Shown here one piece after another: positions 9,129-19,220 of a DNA stretch of 64,000 nt. The notes below the pieces were generated by a model. That model was not told the DNA's origin. It worked only from the letters and a program-made list of their open reading frames with translations, and made no database searches. Location: contig CAVTGY010000002.1 of assembly GCA_963734395.1 (NCBI GenBank), forward strand, positions 620,001 through 684,000. The letters are read 5' to 3'. A program made the translations under genes and the position numbers. The DNA comes from Bog-756 sp963734395. GTDB lineage: Bacteria; Actinomycetota; Acidimicrobiia; Acidimicrobiales; RAAP-2. Each line of letters opens with the position of its first letter. Within the stretch, counting starts at the first letter, position 1.

Positions 9129-11061
9129 ATGCCGAGTATCACCGACTCCATCGGCCGTGTCCTCGGCGACCGCTACCGACTGGTTACGGCCCTGGGAACC
9201 GGTGCGTCCGCCCACGTCTATCTGGCCGACGACGTCTCCTTGCACCGCCGGGTGGCCATCAAGGTGCTCCATCCGGGTTTGGCCGGCGACAGCTCCTTCC
9301 TCCGGCGCTTCCGGTCCGAGGCACATACGGTCGCCGCCCTCAACCATCCCAACATCCTCCAGGTCTTCGACTGGGGCGAAGAGGACGGGCAGCCCTACCT
9401 GGTCCTCGAGTACCTGGCCGGAGGCAGCCTCCGCCAGATCTACGACACCGGGGCGCTGCTCTCGCCGGAGCAGGCGGTGCAGGTGGGTCTCCAGGCCGCG
9501 GCCGGCCTCGAGTACGCGCACCGCCGCGGGCTCGTACACCGGGACATCAAGCCGGCCAATCTTCTCTTCGACGCCGACCGGCGGCTGCGCATCGCCGACT
9601 TCGGCCTGGCCCGTGCCCTGGCCGAGGCGTCGTGGACCGAGCCGGACGGAGCCATCCTGGGTACCGCCCGGTACTCGGCGCCCGAGCAGGTCGAAGGGTG
9701 GGTGCTCGACGGGAAGGCCGATGTCTACGCGTTGGCGCTGGTCCTCTACGAGGGGGTCTGCGGTGAGCCGGCGTTCATCGGCGACACCACGGTGGCCACC
9801 CTGATGGCCCGGGTGGGAACGCTCCTCCCCGAGCACGAGGCCCTGGGCCGCCTCAACGACGTGCTGGTGTGGGCGGCCGCTCCCGATCCGGCGGAGCGAT
9901 ACGACGCCGCCGAGCTCGCCCTGCGCCTGCGGGCGATCGAGCTGGCCCTTCCCCGACCCGCCCCGCTGCCGATCGTGGTCGAGGAGACGCCGGCCGGCGA
10001 CGACCGGACCACGGTCGAACGCCGGCCCGTGGCCGGAACGGGTCGACGACGCCATCAACCTCACCGAGTTGGGCGCGCCGACTCCGGACAGGGTACCGCG
10101 GACAGGCGGCCCGACCGACGGATCGACACCACCGACCACCCGCCGTCGTCGGTGGAGGGTGGCAGCTGATCGGCGTGGTGGCCGCCGCCCTGGTGGCCGC
10201 CGGTGTGGGTCTGGCCGTCAAGGACCAGGTCTTCACGCCCAGCCATCCGGTGCCCCTGGTGGTGGGGAAGTCGGTGGTCGGACGCCCGACGGGCGGTCAC
10301 CGCCGACAAGTTCACCCTGCATGCCACCGGACACCGCACCAGCCTGATCCTGGGTGCCGGGCTCATCCTCAGCCAGCGACCGGTGGCCCGCGACCGGCGG
10401 GCGCCACGGTGAGCGCCAAGGAGGGCTCGACCATCGACGTGGTGGTCTCGTCGGGTCCGCCGTTGGTCGCCATCCCCGACCTGACCTCGTTCACCAGTTG
10501 CAACCAGGCGGTCCAGGCGCTCGAGGCGGTCCATCTGGTCGGCGTGTGCCCGGCCTCGTCGGCGCGGTACAGCCCGACGGTGGTGGCCGGGGCGGTCATC
10601 GGTACCTCGCCGGCCGGCACCGCGCCGTACCGACTCGACGGTGGTCATCGTCACCTCGAAGGGCCATGCGCCGGTGGCGGTTCCCTCGGTCACCGGAAGC
10701 GGGTCCACCTACGCCACGGCGTCCGCCGCTCTCACCGCGGCCGGCCTCACCCCGGCCGAGAACAAGACCTACAGCGCCGACCGTCCCGACCGGCCAGGTC
10801 ATCGGCACCACACCGGCCGGCGGCGGGCCGGTGCCCTTCGGCTCGACGGTGACCGTCGACGTCTCCCTGGGCCCGCAGCCGGTGACCATCCCCGACGAAG
10901 TGGGCAACTCGGTGGCCACCGCCACCACCGCCCTGGAGGCCCTCGGCCTACACGTGGCCGGCCCCTACGGACCCCCCGGCTCGACCACGGTGCTCTCGAC
11001 CGACCCGGCGGCGGGAGCCGCGGTGCAGCCGGGCACCACGGTCAACCTGTACACGTTGTGA
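9129..11061 (+). CDS. Membrane Ser/Thr protein kinase with PASTA repeats (PknB type)
   Basis: Eukaryotic-type kinase thought to sense cell-wall fragments. Kinase domain (residues about 15-270) is complete: glycine loop GTGASAHV (23-30), lysine in RVAIKVLHPG (45), HRDIKPANLL (about 138), DFGLARAL (about 157), YSAPEQ. A Pro/Thr-rich linker follows, then one membrane helix (QLIGVVAAALVAAGVGLAV near 10166-10220). The outside part has about four PASTA repeats, recognisable by PxVxG starts and VIGTSPAGT, GQVIGTTPAGGGPVPFG and VLSTDPAAGAAVQPG ends. The juxtamembrane and PASTA parts hold about six frame breaks; the kinase domain has none. A TAGCCT box at 9111-9116 may be its promoter. The final TGA overlaps the next GTG. 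Confidence 0.88.
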
Positions 11062-11409
11062 GACGACCGGGTCACCCGGTTGTGAGCTGTGCGAGGCGGC
11101 TCGGATCACCGAGTGGTTCCACGAGGACGACCTGTGCTGGGTGGCCGCCTGTGAGATATGCGACGTGCCCATGGTGGTGTGGAAGAGCCACGGGAACCAG
11201 CCCGAAGAGCACGAGGTCGACCACATGCTCGCCGAGCTGGCCAAGGTGGCCGACGCGCAGCTGGGTGTCGACGGGTGGTCGTTCGACCGGGTGATGCGAC
11301 AGATCCCCGACCACTTCCACGCCCACGCCCGCGACCCCGAACTGGTGGTTCCGGCGCTTCGGTCGCCGATGAGGCCGGGGTGAACCGGGTGATCGAAACC
11401 GGCTCGTGA
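11058..11409 (+). CDS. Small Cys-rich protein, unknown function
   Basis: Starts with GTG at 11058, overlapping the kinase stop (GTGA), and joins after one break near 11080 to CELCEAARITEWFHEDD and CEICDVPMVVWKSHG. Two CxxC pairs suggest a zinc-binding knuckle. The rest is a charged helical part (PEEHEVDHMLAELAKVAD). A second break near 11345 probably leads to the frame ending VNRVIETGS with TGA at 11407-11409, which overlaps the next GTG; otherwise the frame stops at 11383. About 117 residues. I do not recognise the family. The overlaps suggest joint expression with the DNA methylase that follows. Confidence 0.55.
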
Positions 11410-12539
11410 TCAAGTACCTGGGATCAAAGCGCCGCCTGGTGCCGGCGCTGACCCTGCTGGCCCAGGCGTCCGGAGCCCGTACCGGACTCGATCTCTTCTC
11501 GGGGACCACCCGGGTCGCCCAGGCCTGGAAGGCGCCTGGGGATGTCGGTGACCGCGGTGGACAGCACCCGGTTCGCCCATGTGCTGGCCCGCTGCTACGT
11601 GGCCACCGACCCCGGGTCCGACCCCGGCCTCCCCGGACGGGTGGCTGCCGCGGTCGACCGGCTCAACCGCCTGGAGGGGAAGCCCGGGTACGTGACCGCC
11701 ACCTTCTGTGAGGCGGCGCGTTACTTCCGACCCGAGAACGGGGCCCGGATCGACGCGGTGCGGGAGGCCATCGAGCGCCGCTACGCGGGTACCGACCTGT
11801 GGCCGGTGCTGGTGACCAGCTTGCTGGAAGCCGCCGACCGGGTCGACTCGACCACCGGTCTGCAGATGGCCTATCTCAAGCAGTGGGCACCCCGGGCCCT
11901 CCAACCGCTCACCCTCCGGGTGCCCGAGATGATCGCCGGGCCGGGCCGGGCCGTGTTGGGCGATGCACTGCAGCTCGCCGGATCCGACCAGCTCGGCCAG
12001 GTGGACCTCGCCTACCTGGACCCGCCCTACAACCAGCACCGGTACGACGCCAACTACCACGTGTGGGAGACCATCGTGGCCTGGGACGCCCCGAGCTCCT
12101 ACGGCGTGGCCTGCAAACGCGACGAGCTTCGTGACCCGACCCGGCGGAGCGCGTTCAACGGCCGGCGGACCATGCCGGCCGCCCTGGCCCAGGTGGTGGC
12201 CAACGTGCGGGCCGAGGTGGTCATTCTCTCCTACAACAACGAATCGTGGCTGAGCTTCGACGAGATGCACGACGATGAGCTCGGTCCGCGGCCACGTGGA
12301 GGTGCTGGCCTTCGATTCGGCCCGGTACGTCGGCGCCAGGATCGGCATCCACGATCCGGCCGGGCGAAAGGTCGGCCGACGTCTCCCACCTGCGCAACAC
12401 CGAGTACCTGGTGGTGGCCGGCGACCGGACCCGGGTGCGTGACATGGTCGGCGCCGTGGTCGATGCCGGATTGGGCGCCGTGGTCAACGCCCCGGTCCGC
12501 CTGCACCGACGATCGGAAAGGGGCGCTTCACCGGTTTGA
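11406..12539 (+). CDS. Adenine-specific DNA methyltransferase (D12-class type)
   Basis: Transfers a methyl group from SAM to N6 of adenine. The GTG at 11406 gives VIKYLGSKRRLVPALTLLAQ, the usual N-terminus, then LDLFSGTTRVAQAWK (SAM-binding FxGxG-like motif) and DLAYLDPPYNQHRYDANYH with the catalytic DPPY. The C-terminal part includes VVILSYNNESWLS and HLRNTEYLVVAGDR. Breaks near 11530, 12275 and 12365. About 375 residues. No restriction enzyme gene is next to it, so it looks like an orphan or regulatory methylase. It overlaps the small Cys-rich gene by 4 bp, which may be functionally tied. Confidence 0.8.
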
Positions 12540-12642
12540 CCGGGCTGTGGCGCCCTGCCAACGTTGGCGAACAGCGCTATGGATGTCCACCCGCTGTGGA
12601 TGGCCGCGCCGACGCCGCATCACAGACCGGGGGAGAGGCCGT

Positions 12643-13527
12643 ATGGGAGCACTGGATGGACGTACCGCGATCATCACCGGGGCCGGGCGGGGCATCGGGC
12701 GCGAGCACGCCCTGCTCTTCGCGGCCGAAGGGGCCAACCTGGTGGTCAACGACCTCGGTGGCGCGGTCGACGGCTCCGGCGACGACCGGTCCGCCGCCCA
12801 GCAGGTGGTCGACGAGATCAACGCCGCCGGCGGACGGGCGGTGGCCAACGCCGACGACGTCACCGACTGGGACGGCGGAAAGCGGCTGGTCGACACGGCC
12901 ATCGAGGCGTTCGGGGATCTGCACGTCCTGGTCAACAACGCCGGAATCCTGCGGGACCGGGTGCTGGTCAACATGTCCGAGGCCGACTGGGACTCGGTCA
13001 TCCAGGTGCATCTGAAAGGCCACTTCGTACCCACCCGCCACGCCGCCGCCTACTGGCGTGAGCAGTCCAAGGCGGGGCGGGAGGTCAAGGCCTCGGTGGT
13101 CAACACCTCGTCCACCTCCGGGTCTGCTCGGCAACCCGGGCCAGTCCAACTACGGCGCGGCCAAGGCCGGCATCGCCGCCTTCACCACCATCGCCGCCGA
13201 CGAGCTGATCCGCTACGGGGTGCGGGTGAACGCCATCGCCCCGGCCGCCCGCACCCGGATGACCGAGCAGACACCGGGGTTGTCCGACATCGTCGCCGCC
13301 CCGGCTGGACGCCTCGGTGTTCGACAGTTGGGATCCCGGCCAACGTCTCGCCACTGGTCGCCTATCTGGCCACCGAGCAGTGCCCGTCCACCGGCAAGGT
13401 CTACTTCGTGCAGGGAGGTCAGATTCGCCTGTTCCGCCCGTGGACGATGAGCGACGACATCTTGGAGAAGAAGGACCGCTGGACGGTGGCGGAGCTCGAG
13501 GCGCAGATGTATCCGCTCGTGGGCTGA
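12643..13527 (+). CDS. Short-chain dehydrogenase/reductase (3-hydroxyacyl-CoA dehydrogenase-like)
   Basis: NAD(P)-dependent oxidoreductase. The ATG at 12643 gives MGALDGRTAIITGAGRGIGREHALLF shortened here to its key part: cofactor motif TGAGRGIG at residues 12-19. Further marks: VNDLGGAVDGSG, LVNNAGILRDR (about 97), catalytic serine in NTSSTSG, and SNYGAAKAG with the active Tyr and Lys. The VNDLGG plus ILRD pattern and the length near 295 fit the multifunctional beta-oxidation (HSD17B4-like) SDR branch rather than FabG. Breaks near 13125 and 13310. The next gene starts 2 bp after the stop. Substrate not known. Confidence 0.85.
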   Translation: MGALDGRTAIITGAGRGIGREHALLFAAEGANLVVNDLGGAVDGSGDDRSAAQQVVDEINAAGGRAVANADDVTDWDGGKRLVDTAIEAFGDLHVLVNNAGILRDRVLVNMSEADWDSVIQVHLKGHFVPTRHAAAYWREQSKAGREVKASVVNTSSTSGSARQPGPVQLRRGQGRHRRLHHHRRRRADPLRGAGERHRPGRPHPDDRADTGVVRHRRRPGWTPRCSTVGIPANVSPLVAYLATEQCPSTGKVYFVQGGQIRLFRPWTMSDDILEKKDRWTVAELEAQMYPLVG

Positions 13528-13528
13528 C

Positions 13529-15257
13529 ATGGAGCCGCCGGCCGACAGGCCCGGCCGACCGGGGCTGGTGCGGGGGTTCGACACCGGTCAGGTGATCGAG
13601 GCCGAGGCCATGCTCGAGCGGCACCGGCGCCGGAGCCGAGGGCGGGATCGTCGTCCCCTGGCCGGTCCTCTTCCGCCACCGGATCCACCACCGGGTGGCC
13701 CGGTCGGAGCGCTACCCGTGGTGGGTGCTGTGGACAGTGCTGGCCGGTCTGCTGTCGGTCAACATCACCTTCACCGTCTTCGTGGTGGCCCTTCCCCAGG
13801 TGGCCGAAGAGTTGCACACCTCGGTGTCCACCCTCACCTGGACCTCCACCGGGCCGCTCCTCGCCTTCGGGGTGGCCGCCCCCATCCTGGGCAAGCTCGG
13901 CGACCTCCGGGGCTACCGCCGGCTGTACCTGTGGGGGCTGTCGGGGGCGGCGGTCAGCGTGGTGCTCACCGCCTCGGCCCCGACCGCCGGGGTGCTCATC
14001 GCTGCCCGCCTGTTGGACGGCGTCCAGGGAGCGGCCACCGGGGCGGCATCGATGGCCCTGGTCCTGCAGGCCTTCTCCCACGGGGACCGGGTCAAGGCCA
14101 TGGGCTGGTGGGCCCTGGTCGGGGCGGGGGGCCCGGTGCTCGGGGTCACCATCGGCGCGCCGATCATCCAGTACTTCGGGTGGCGGGCCCTGTTCTGGGG
14201 GGAGCTGCCCCTGATGGCGGTGGCCGCCGTGCTGGCGGTGGTGGTGCTGCCCTGCCCGGGACGCGCCCGATGGATCCGGCCACCTCGCCGGGGTCGGCGG
14301 AGGATCGGGGGACGGGCCCGTGGCGCCAGCTCGACTGGACCGGGTCGCTCACCCTGTCGGCGGCGGTGACCGCCGGCCTGCTGGCACTCAACCTGGCCCC
14401 GCAGGAGGGATTCGGCTCGCCGGTGACCTGGGTCCTGTTGGTGGTGAGCGCGCTGTTGGCGGTGATCTTCGTGCTCCACGAGCGGCGGTCCCCCCGTCCG
14501 CTCATCCCGCTCCGATACTTCCGGATGCGCAATTTCGTCTTCCCGGTCGGAGCCAGCACCTTTGTCAACTTCTCCTACATGGGTGGGTTCTTCCTCTTTC
14601 CCATTCTCATGGAGCGGGTCTACGGCTACAGCGAGACCAAGGCCGGCCTGGTGTCCACCGCCCGGCCGCTCATGTTCTCGCTGGTGGCTCCCGATCGCCG
14701 GCTATGCCGCCGTCAAGGTGGGGGAGCGGTTCTCGACGGTCGCCGGCGGTGTCGCCCTGTGTGCCTCGATGCTGGTGTTCACCCAGCTCGGGGCCCAACC
14801 ATCCCTGGCGGTGATCCTGGTGGCGCTGGCCCTTTCCGGGGTGGGCAACGGTCTGTCCACGCCGTCGACGGCCTCGTCCGCTTCCAACCAGGTTGCCCCC
14901 GACGAGCTCGGGGTGATGAGTGCCGCCCAACAGCTGATCACCCAGATCGGCATCGTGGCCGGCATCCAGGTGATGGTCACCATCGAGGCCTCAGGCCACG
15001 GTGGGTCCGGTTCCCTCGCATCCTTCCACCGGGCCTACGCGGTGGGCGCCCTCGGGGCCGTGCTCGCCTGTGTGTGTGGTGCGTTCATGCGCAACACCCC
15101 GGGGCACGGGCGCGAGCCCGCCGGGGTCAGGATGAGCCGGAAGGGGCCGGCTGCTACTCGGTCATGGCCAGGATGCGGGAGGCGATCTCGGCGGCGACGG
15201 GATCGGGAGTCATCGACTGGAGGGCCATCAGTTTGGCGATGTCCCCTTCGACCTTGA
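13529..15257 (+). CDS. MFS transporter, DHA2 (EmrB/QacA-like) drug exporter family
   Basis: Proton-driven multidrug-type exporter of about 14 membrane segments. The ATG at 13529 opens a cytosolic stretch, then after a break near 13640 the first helix (YPWWVLWTVLAGLLSVNITF), the family motif GKLGDLRGYRRLYLWG, and ARLLDGVQGAATGAASM. A long loop near 14270-14330 precedes the second half (LRYFRMRNFVFPVGASTF, GVGNGLSTPSTASS). Breaks near 13640, 14265 and 14690. The last convincing residues lie near 15125; the frame as written stops at 15257, inside the convergent SCP2 gene, so the true end is probably near 15135. Confidence 0.8.
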
Positions 15258-15559
15258 TCTTGCCCGACATGAACGCCTGCATGCCGGCCTGCGGGTTGCC
15301 CTCGACCAGAATGGCCTTGGCCACGTCGTAGTCGAGGGAGACCTTGAGGTCGACCGGGTCGATATGGCCGGTGTCGAGCACCAGCTCGCCCGAACTGGTG
15401 TCCACGTGTGCCTCGACGGTGCCCTCGCCGAAGGGCACCTCCCCGATGACCAGGTTCATCCGGATCGACTGCTCGATGGCGCCCTCGACCGTCGAATTCA
15501 GCCCGGATGGACCGGGCCTCTGCCAGCCATTCGTCGCTCAGAAACTGGTAGGTGGCCAT
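15154..15559 (-). CDS. SCP2 sterol-carrier domain protein
   Basis: Small lipid-binding protein. From the ATG at 15559 it reads MATYQFLSDEWLAEARSIR and, after a break near 15500, EGAIEQSIRMNLVIGEVPF. The rest shows the SCP2 pattern: VDLKVSLDYDVAKAILVEG, FMSGKIKVEGDIAKLMALQ, and a C-terminal ASRILAMTE. About 135 residues. Such proteins bind fatty acyl or sterol ligands and often accompany lipid-metabolism genes in actinobacteria. It is convergent with the MFS gene. Confidence 0.85.
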
Positions 15560-15739
15560 CGGTGCGTTGCTCCTTGCCCTTCGGGTAGATGTCTGGCGAC
15601 CACACTAACCGGACGGCCGATCATCGCCCCGGCGGGTGCGACCGGATCGGATGGATCCACCGCCCGACCGACCGCCCGGGGGCGAGACGGGCGCACGCTA
15701 GGGTGCGGGGGCCTAACAGTCCGGGATGAAGAGGACCGC

Positions 15740-16592
15740 ATGCCCACGATCGACGAGAATCGGCGCGAGTGGAACGAACGATACGGATGGGAGCTCGGGC
15801 GGCGAACCCTGGTCGAAACCGTGGGGTAGTGCCGAGGCCCAGTGGAACCGCTGCATCCATCCGCGTATCGCCGCAATTCCTGCCGGCACCGTTCGATACT
15901 GGAGATAGCCCCGGGCTACGGTCGCTGGACCGAGTTCCTGCTCGGGCATTGTGACCAGCTGGTCGGCGTCGACGTGGCCGCCAACTGCACCGAGGCATGC
16001 CGCGAACGATTCGCCGACCATCCCCGAGTCAGCTTCGAGACCAATGACGGTCGATCGCTGCCGATGGTGGCCGACGGCTCCGTCGACTTCGCTTTCAGCT
16101 TCGACTCGTTGGTGCACGTCGAAGCCGATGCCATCGAGGGGTATCTCACCGAACTGGCTCGGGTGCTCAAGCCCGACGGCGTCGCGTTCATCCATCATTC
16201 CAATTTCGGGACCTATCAGCGCTCCACCCGGGCCCTGGCGCCGCTGCAACCGACCCTCGACCGCCTGCCGACGGCGGCGCGGGCCGGTCTCCTGCGCGGC
16301 GGGGTCTACAAGGGCGCCCACTGGCGGGCGACCAGCATGACGGCGGCCCGGTTTGCCGAGATGTCGGTCGGGGCGGGGCTCCGTTGCGTGGGCCAGGAGC
16401 TGGTCAACTGGGAAGGCGGGATCCTCCTGCTGGACGCCTTCTCGGTGGTGACTCGCCCAGGGATCACCATGGGACGCCGCCAACCGGGTGGTGAGGAATT
16501 GGCTGTTTCGGGTCGAGGCGCGCTCGGTGCGGCGAACCCACTCGATCTACGACCCACCGCCGCCCCGACCCGGTCCGGCTCGGCCGGGGTGA
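15740..16592 (+). CDS. Class I SAM-dependent methyltransferase
   Basis: The ATG at 15740 follows AGAGGA and a TAGGGT box at 15699-15704. It reads MPTIDENRREWNERYGWE, then after a break near 15825 the SAM motif I LEIAPGYGRWTEFLL, motif II acidic VGVDVAANC, FSFDSLVHVEADAI and LKPDGVAFIHHSNF (Methyltransf_11 pattern). A further break near 16470 leads to WDAANRVVRNWLFRVEARS and the TGA at 16590. About 280 residues. It resembles methyltransferases of surface-glycan loci, but its neighbours do not reveal a substrate. Confidence 0.8.
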
Positions 16593-16651
16593 CGCGCGGG
16601 CGCCGGCACCGAGGCGAGTGAGGTCCGCCCGTCGTGACCAGCGGATGCCAT

Positions 16652-16657
16652 TAGCAT
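16652..16657 (+). promoter_or_regulatory. -10 box for a leaderless esterase transcript
   Basis: TAGCAT ends 8 bases before the GTG at 16666, so transcription would begin at or next to the start codon. No binding site is seen before that GTG. The same arrangement occurs before 23463 and 63821. Confidence 0.45.
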
Positions 16658-16665
16658 CCCAAGCC

Positions 16666-17443
16666 GTGACCACCCCGATCATCAGCGGTGCCGAACCCTG
16701 GTTCCATCCAGGCGGGTCCCACGGGGTGCTCGTCCTCCACGGCTTCACCGGCAACCCCCAGTCGATGCGTCCGCTGGCCGAGGCGGTGGCCGCCGCCGGC
16801 TTCACCGTCGACCTGCCCCTGCTCCCCGGGCACGGCACCGCCGTCGACGAGATGGTGCCCACCCGGTGGGACGACTGGTCGGGCGGGGCCGAGGCCGCCT
16901 ATCAGGCCCTGGCCACCCGATGCGACAAGGTGGCGGTCGCCGGGCTGTCCATGGGGGGGACCCTGACCTGCTGGTTGGCCGAGCGACATCCCGAGATCGC
17001 CGGCATCGCCGTCATCAACCCGATGGTCGATCCACCCACCGCCGAGTTCACCGACGGAATCCGGAGCCTCCTCGAGGCGGGGACCGAGGTCATCGACGGC
17101 ATCGGCTCGGACATCGCCAAGGAAGGCGTCGAGGAGGCCGCCTACCCGCAGACACCGCTGGCCGCCGCCCTCTCCCTGTTCGAGGGGGTCGAGGCCGGTC
17201 CATCCCCGGCTCGGTGCCATCGGCTGCCCCACCCTCCTGCTCTCCAGCCGCCAGGACCACGTGGTCGACCCGGTGTCCGGCGACGTCCTCGAGCGTTCGA
17301 TCGGGGGGCCCATCGAGCGGGTCTACCTCGAGCGCAGTTTCCACGTGGCCACGCTCGACTGGGACGCCCCGCTGATCGAGGAGCGGGTGGTGGGGTTCGC
17401 CGACCGGGTCCTCGGGCGGCCCGGGCGCGGCGCCGCAGCCTGA
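16666..17443 (+). CDS. Alpha/beta hydrolase, carboxylesterase/monoacylglycerol lipase type
   Basis: Serine esterase. The GTG at 16666 gives VTTPIISGAEPWF. The oxyanion motif HGFTGNPQSM, LLPGHGTAVDEM, and nucleophile elbow VAGLSMGGTLTCWLA are all clear; the catalytic Asp lies in LLSSRQDHVVDPVSG and the His in ERSFHVATLD. About 258 residues, like Est30-type carboxylesterases. One or two breaks near 17200-17230. The TGA at 17441-17443 overlaps the gatC ATG by one base, so it is probably transcribed with gatCAB. Confidence 0.87.
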
Positions 17444-17752
17444 TGGCGGGGCCCGAACGCCTGACCCGTGCCGAGGTGGCCCACGTGGCCGCGCTGGCCC
17501 GGCTGGACCTGACCGAGGACGAGCTCGACCTGTTCACCGGGCAGCTGGCCCAGGTGCTCGACCACGCCGCCGACGTCGCCTCCCTCGACCTGGCCGGGGT
17601 GCCCATGACCGCCCACGCCATGGCGGTGACCAATGTGCTCCGTCCCGACGAGGTGCGAACCCTGCCTCGACCGTGATGAGGTGCTGGCCCAGGCGCCCTC
17701 GGTCGAGGACCATCGGTTCAGGGTGCCCCGCATCCTGGGCGAAGCCCCGTGA
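17443..17752 (+). CDS. gatC: Asp/Glu-tRNA amidotransferase subunit C
   Basis: Small linker subunit of the GatCAB complex that turns misacylated Glu-tRNA(Gln) or Asp-tRNA(Asn) into the correct species. It reads LTRAEVAHVAALARLDLTED, then LAQVLDHAADVASLDLAGV and MAVTNVLRPDEV. A break near 17668 leads to LDRDEVLAQAPSVEDHRFRV and PRILGEAP, the usual C-terminal pattern. About 102 residues. The stop overlaps the gatA GTG (GTGA). Confidence 0.92.
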
Positions 17753-19220
17753 GCTCGCCGCGCCCGGCGGCCGAGCTGGCCGAGGCCGTCCGCTCCGGGT
17801 CCCGCGCCGCGGTCGACGTGCTCGATGAGCACCTGGCCGCCATCGAGGCGGTCGAGGGGGAGATCCACGCCTTCAACCTGGTGACCACCGAGCAGGCCCG
17901 CGCCCAGGCCGCGGCGGTGGACGCGGCGGTGGCGGCGGGCGAGGACCCGGGGCCGCTGGCCGGAGTGCCCGTCGCCCTCAAGGACAATCTGTGCACCCGG
18001 GGGGTACCCACCACCTGTTCGTCGCGCATCCTCGAGGGGTGGCGCCCGCCCTACGACGCCACCGTGGTGACCAGGCTGCGGCGGGCCGGCGCGGTGATGG
18101 TCGGGAAGACCAACATGGACGAGTTCGCCATGGGCTCCTCCACCGAGGGCTCGGCCTTCGGTCCCACCCGCAATCCCCACGACACCAGCCGGGTGCCGGG
18201 TGGATCGTCGGGGGGATCGGCCGCCGCGGTGGCCGCCGGATTCGCACCCCTGGCCCTCGGCTCGGACACCGGGGGGTCGATCCGCCAGCCGGCCGCCCTG
18301 TGCGGGGTGGTGGGCATGAAGCCCACCTACGGCACCGTGTCCCGCTACGGCCTGGTGGCCTTCGCCAGCTCGCTCGACCAGATCGGGCCCCTGGCCACCA
18401 CGGTGGCCGACGCCGCCCTGCTCTTCGACGTGATCGGCGGCCACGACCCGGCCGACTCCACCTCGCTCAACCGCCCGACCCCACGGGTGCTTGTCGGTCC
18501 TCGACGACGGCGTGGCCGGGCTGACCGTCGGCGTGCTGACCGAGTTCCTCGACGGGGCCGCTCCCGACGTGATCGCCCGGGTCCGCCAGGCGGCCGAGGC
18601 GTGCGCCGCGGCCGGGCGCCCGGGTGGTGGAGGTGTCGGTTCCGGAGGTGGTCCTCGGGCTCTCCGCCTACTACCTGATCGCCCCGGGCGAGGCCTCCTC
18701 CAACCTGGCCCGCTACGACGGGGTCCGCTACGGGCTCCGGGTCGACGCCGAGGACACCGTGGCCATGAACACCGCCACCCGCTCCGCCGGGATTCGGGGC
18801 CGAGGTCAAGCGCCGGATCATGCTCGGCACCTACGTGCTCTCGGCCGGGTACATGGACGCGTACTACAACCAGGCGCTGCGGGTCCGCACCAGGATCATC
18901 GAGGGGTTCGCCACCGCCTACGAGCGCTGCGACGTCCTGCTCGGTCCCACCGCACCGACCACCGCCTTCCCGCTCGGCGCCAAGACCGGCGACCCGCTGA
19001 CCATGTATCTCTCGGATGTGTGCACCATCCCGTCCAACCTGGCCGGTCACCCGGCCATCAGCGTGCCCTTCGGCACCGGCGACGACGGCCTGCCGGTCGG
19101 GGTGCAGCTGCTCGGCCCGGCCCTGTCGGAGAGCACCCTGTTCAAGGTGGCGGCGGTGGTCGAGGCGGCTGCGCCGCCACCCCGCTGCTCCCGCGCCGGC
19201 CGGGAGCGATCCGGTCGTGA
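17749..19220 (+). CDS. gatA: Asp/Glu-tRNA amidotransferase subunit A
   Basis: Glutaminase/amidase subunit that releases ammonia for transamidation. The Ser-cisSer-Lys triad is visible: lysine in VALKDNLCTRG, cis-serine and nucleophile region in GGSSGGSAAAVA and GSDTGGSIRQPA. Other marks: KTNMDEFAMGSSTE, GMKPTYGTVSRYGLVAFA, YYNQALRVRT and AISVPFG. About 490 residues. Breaks near 18490, 18620, 18792 and 19170; at 18620 and 18792 one extra base restores a normal alignment when removed. The final TGA overlaps the gatB GTG. Confidence 0.94.

Noticed and set aside
13529..15331. Single 600-residue frame for the transporter
   Set aside because: Only its start and middle carry MFS motifs; the rest of the conserved protein is in other frames, and the end runs into the convergent SCP2 gene.
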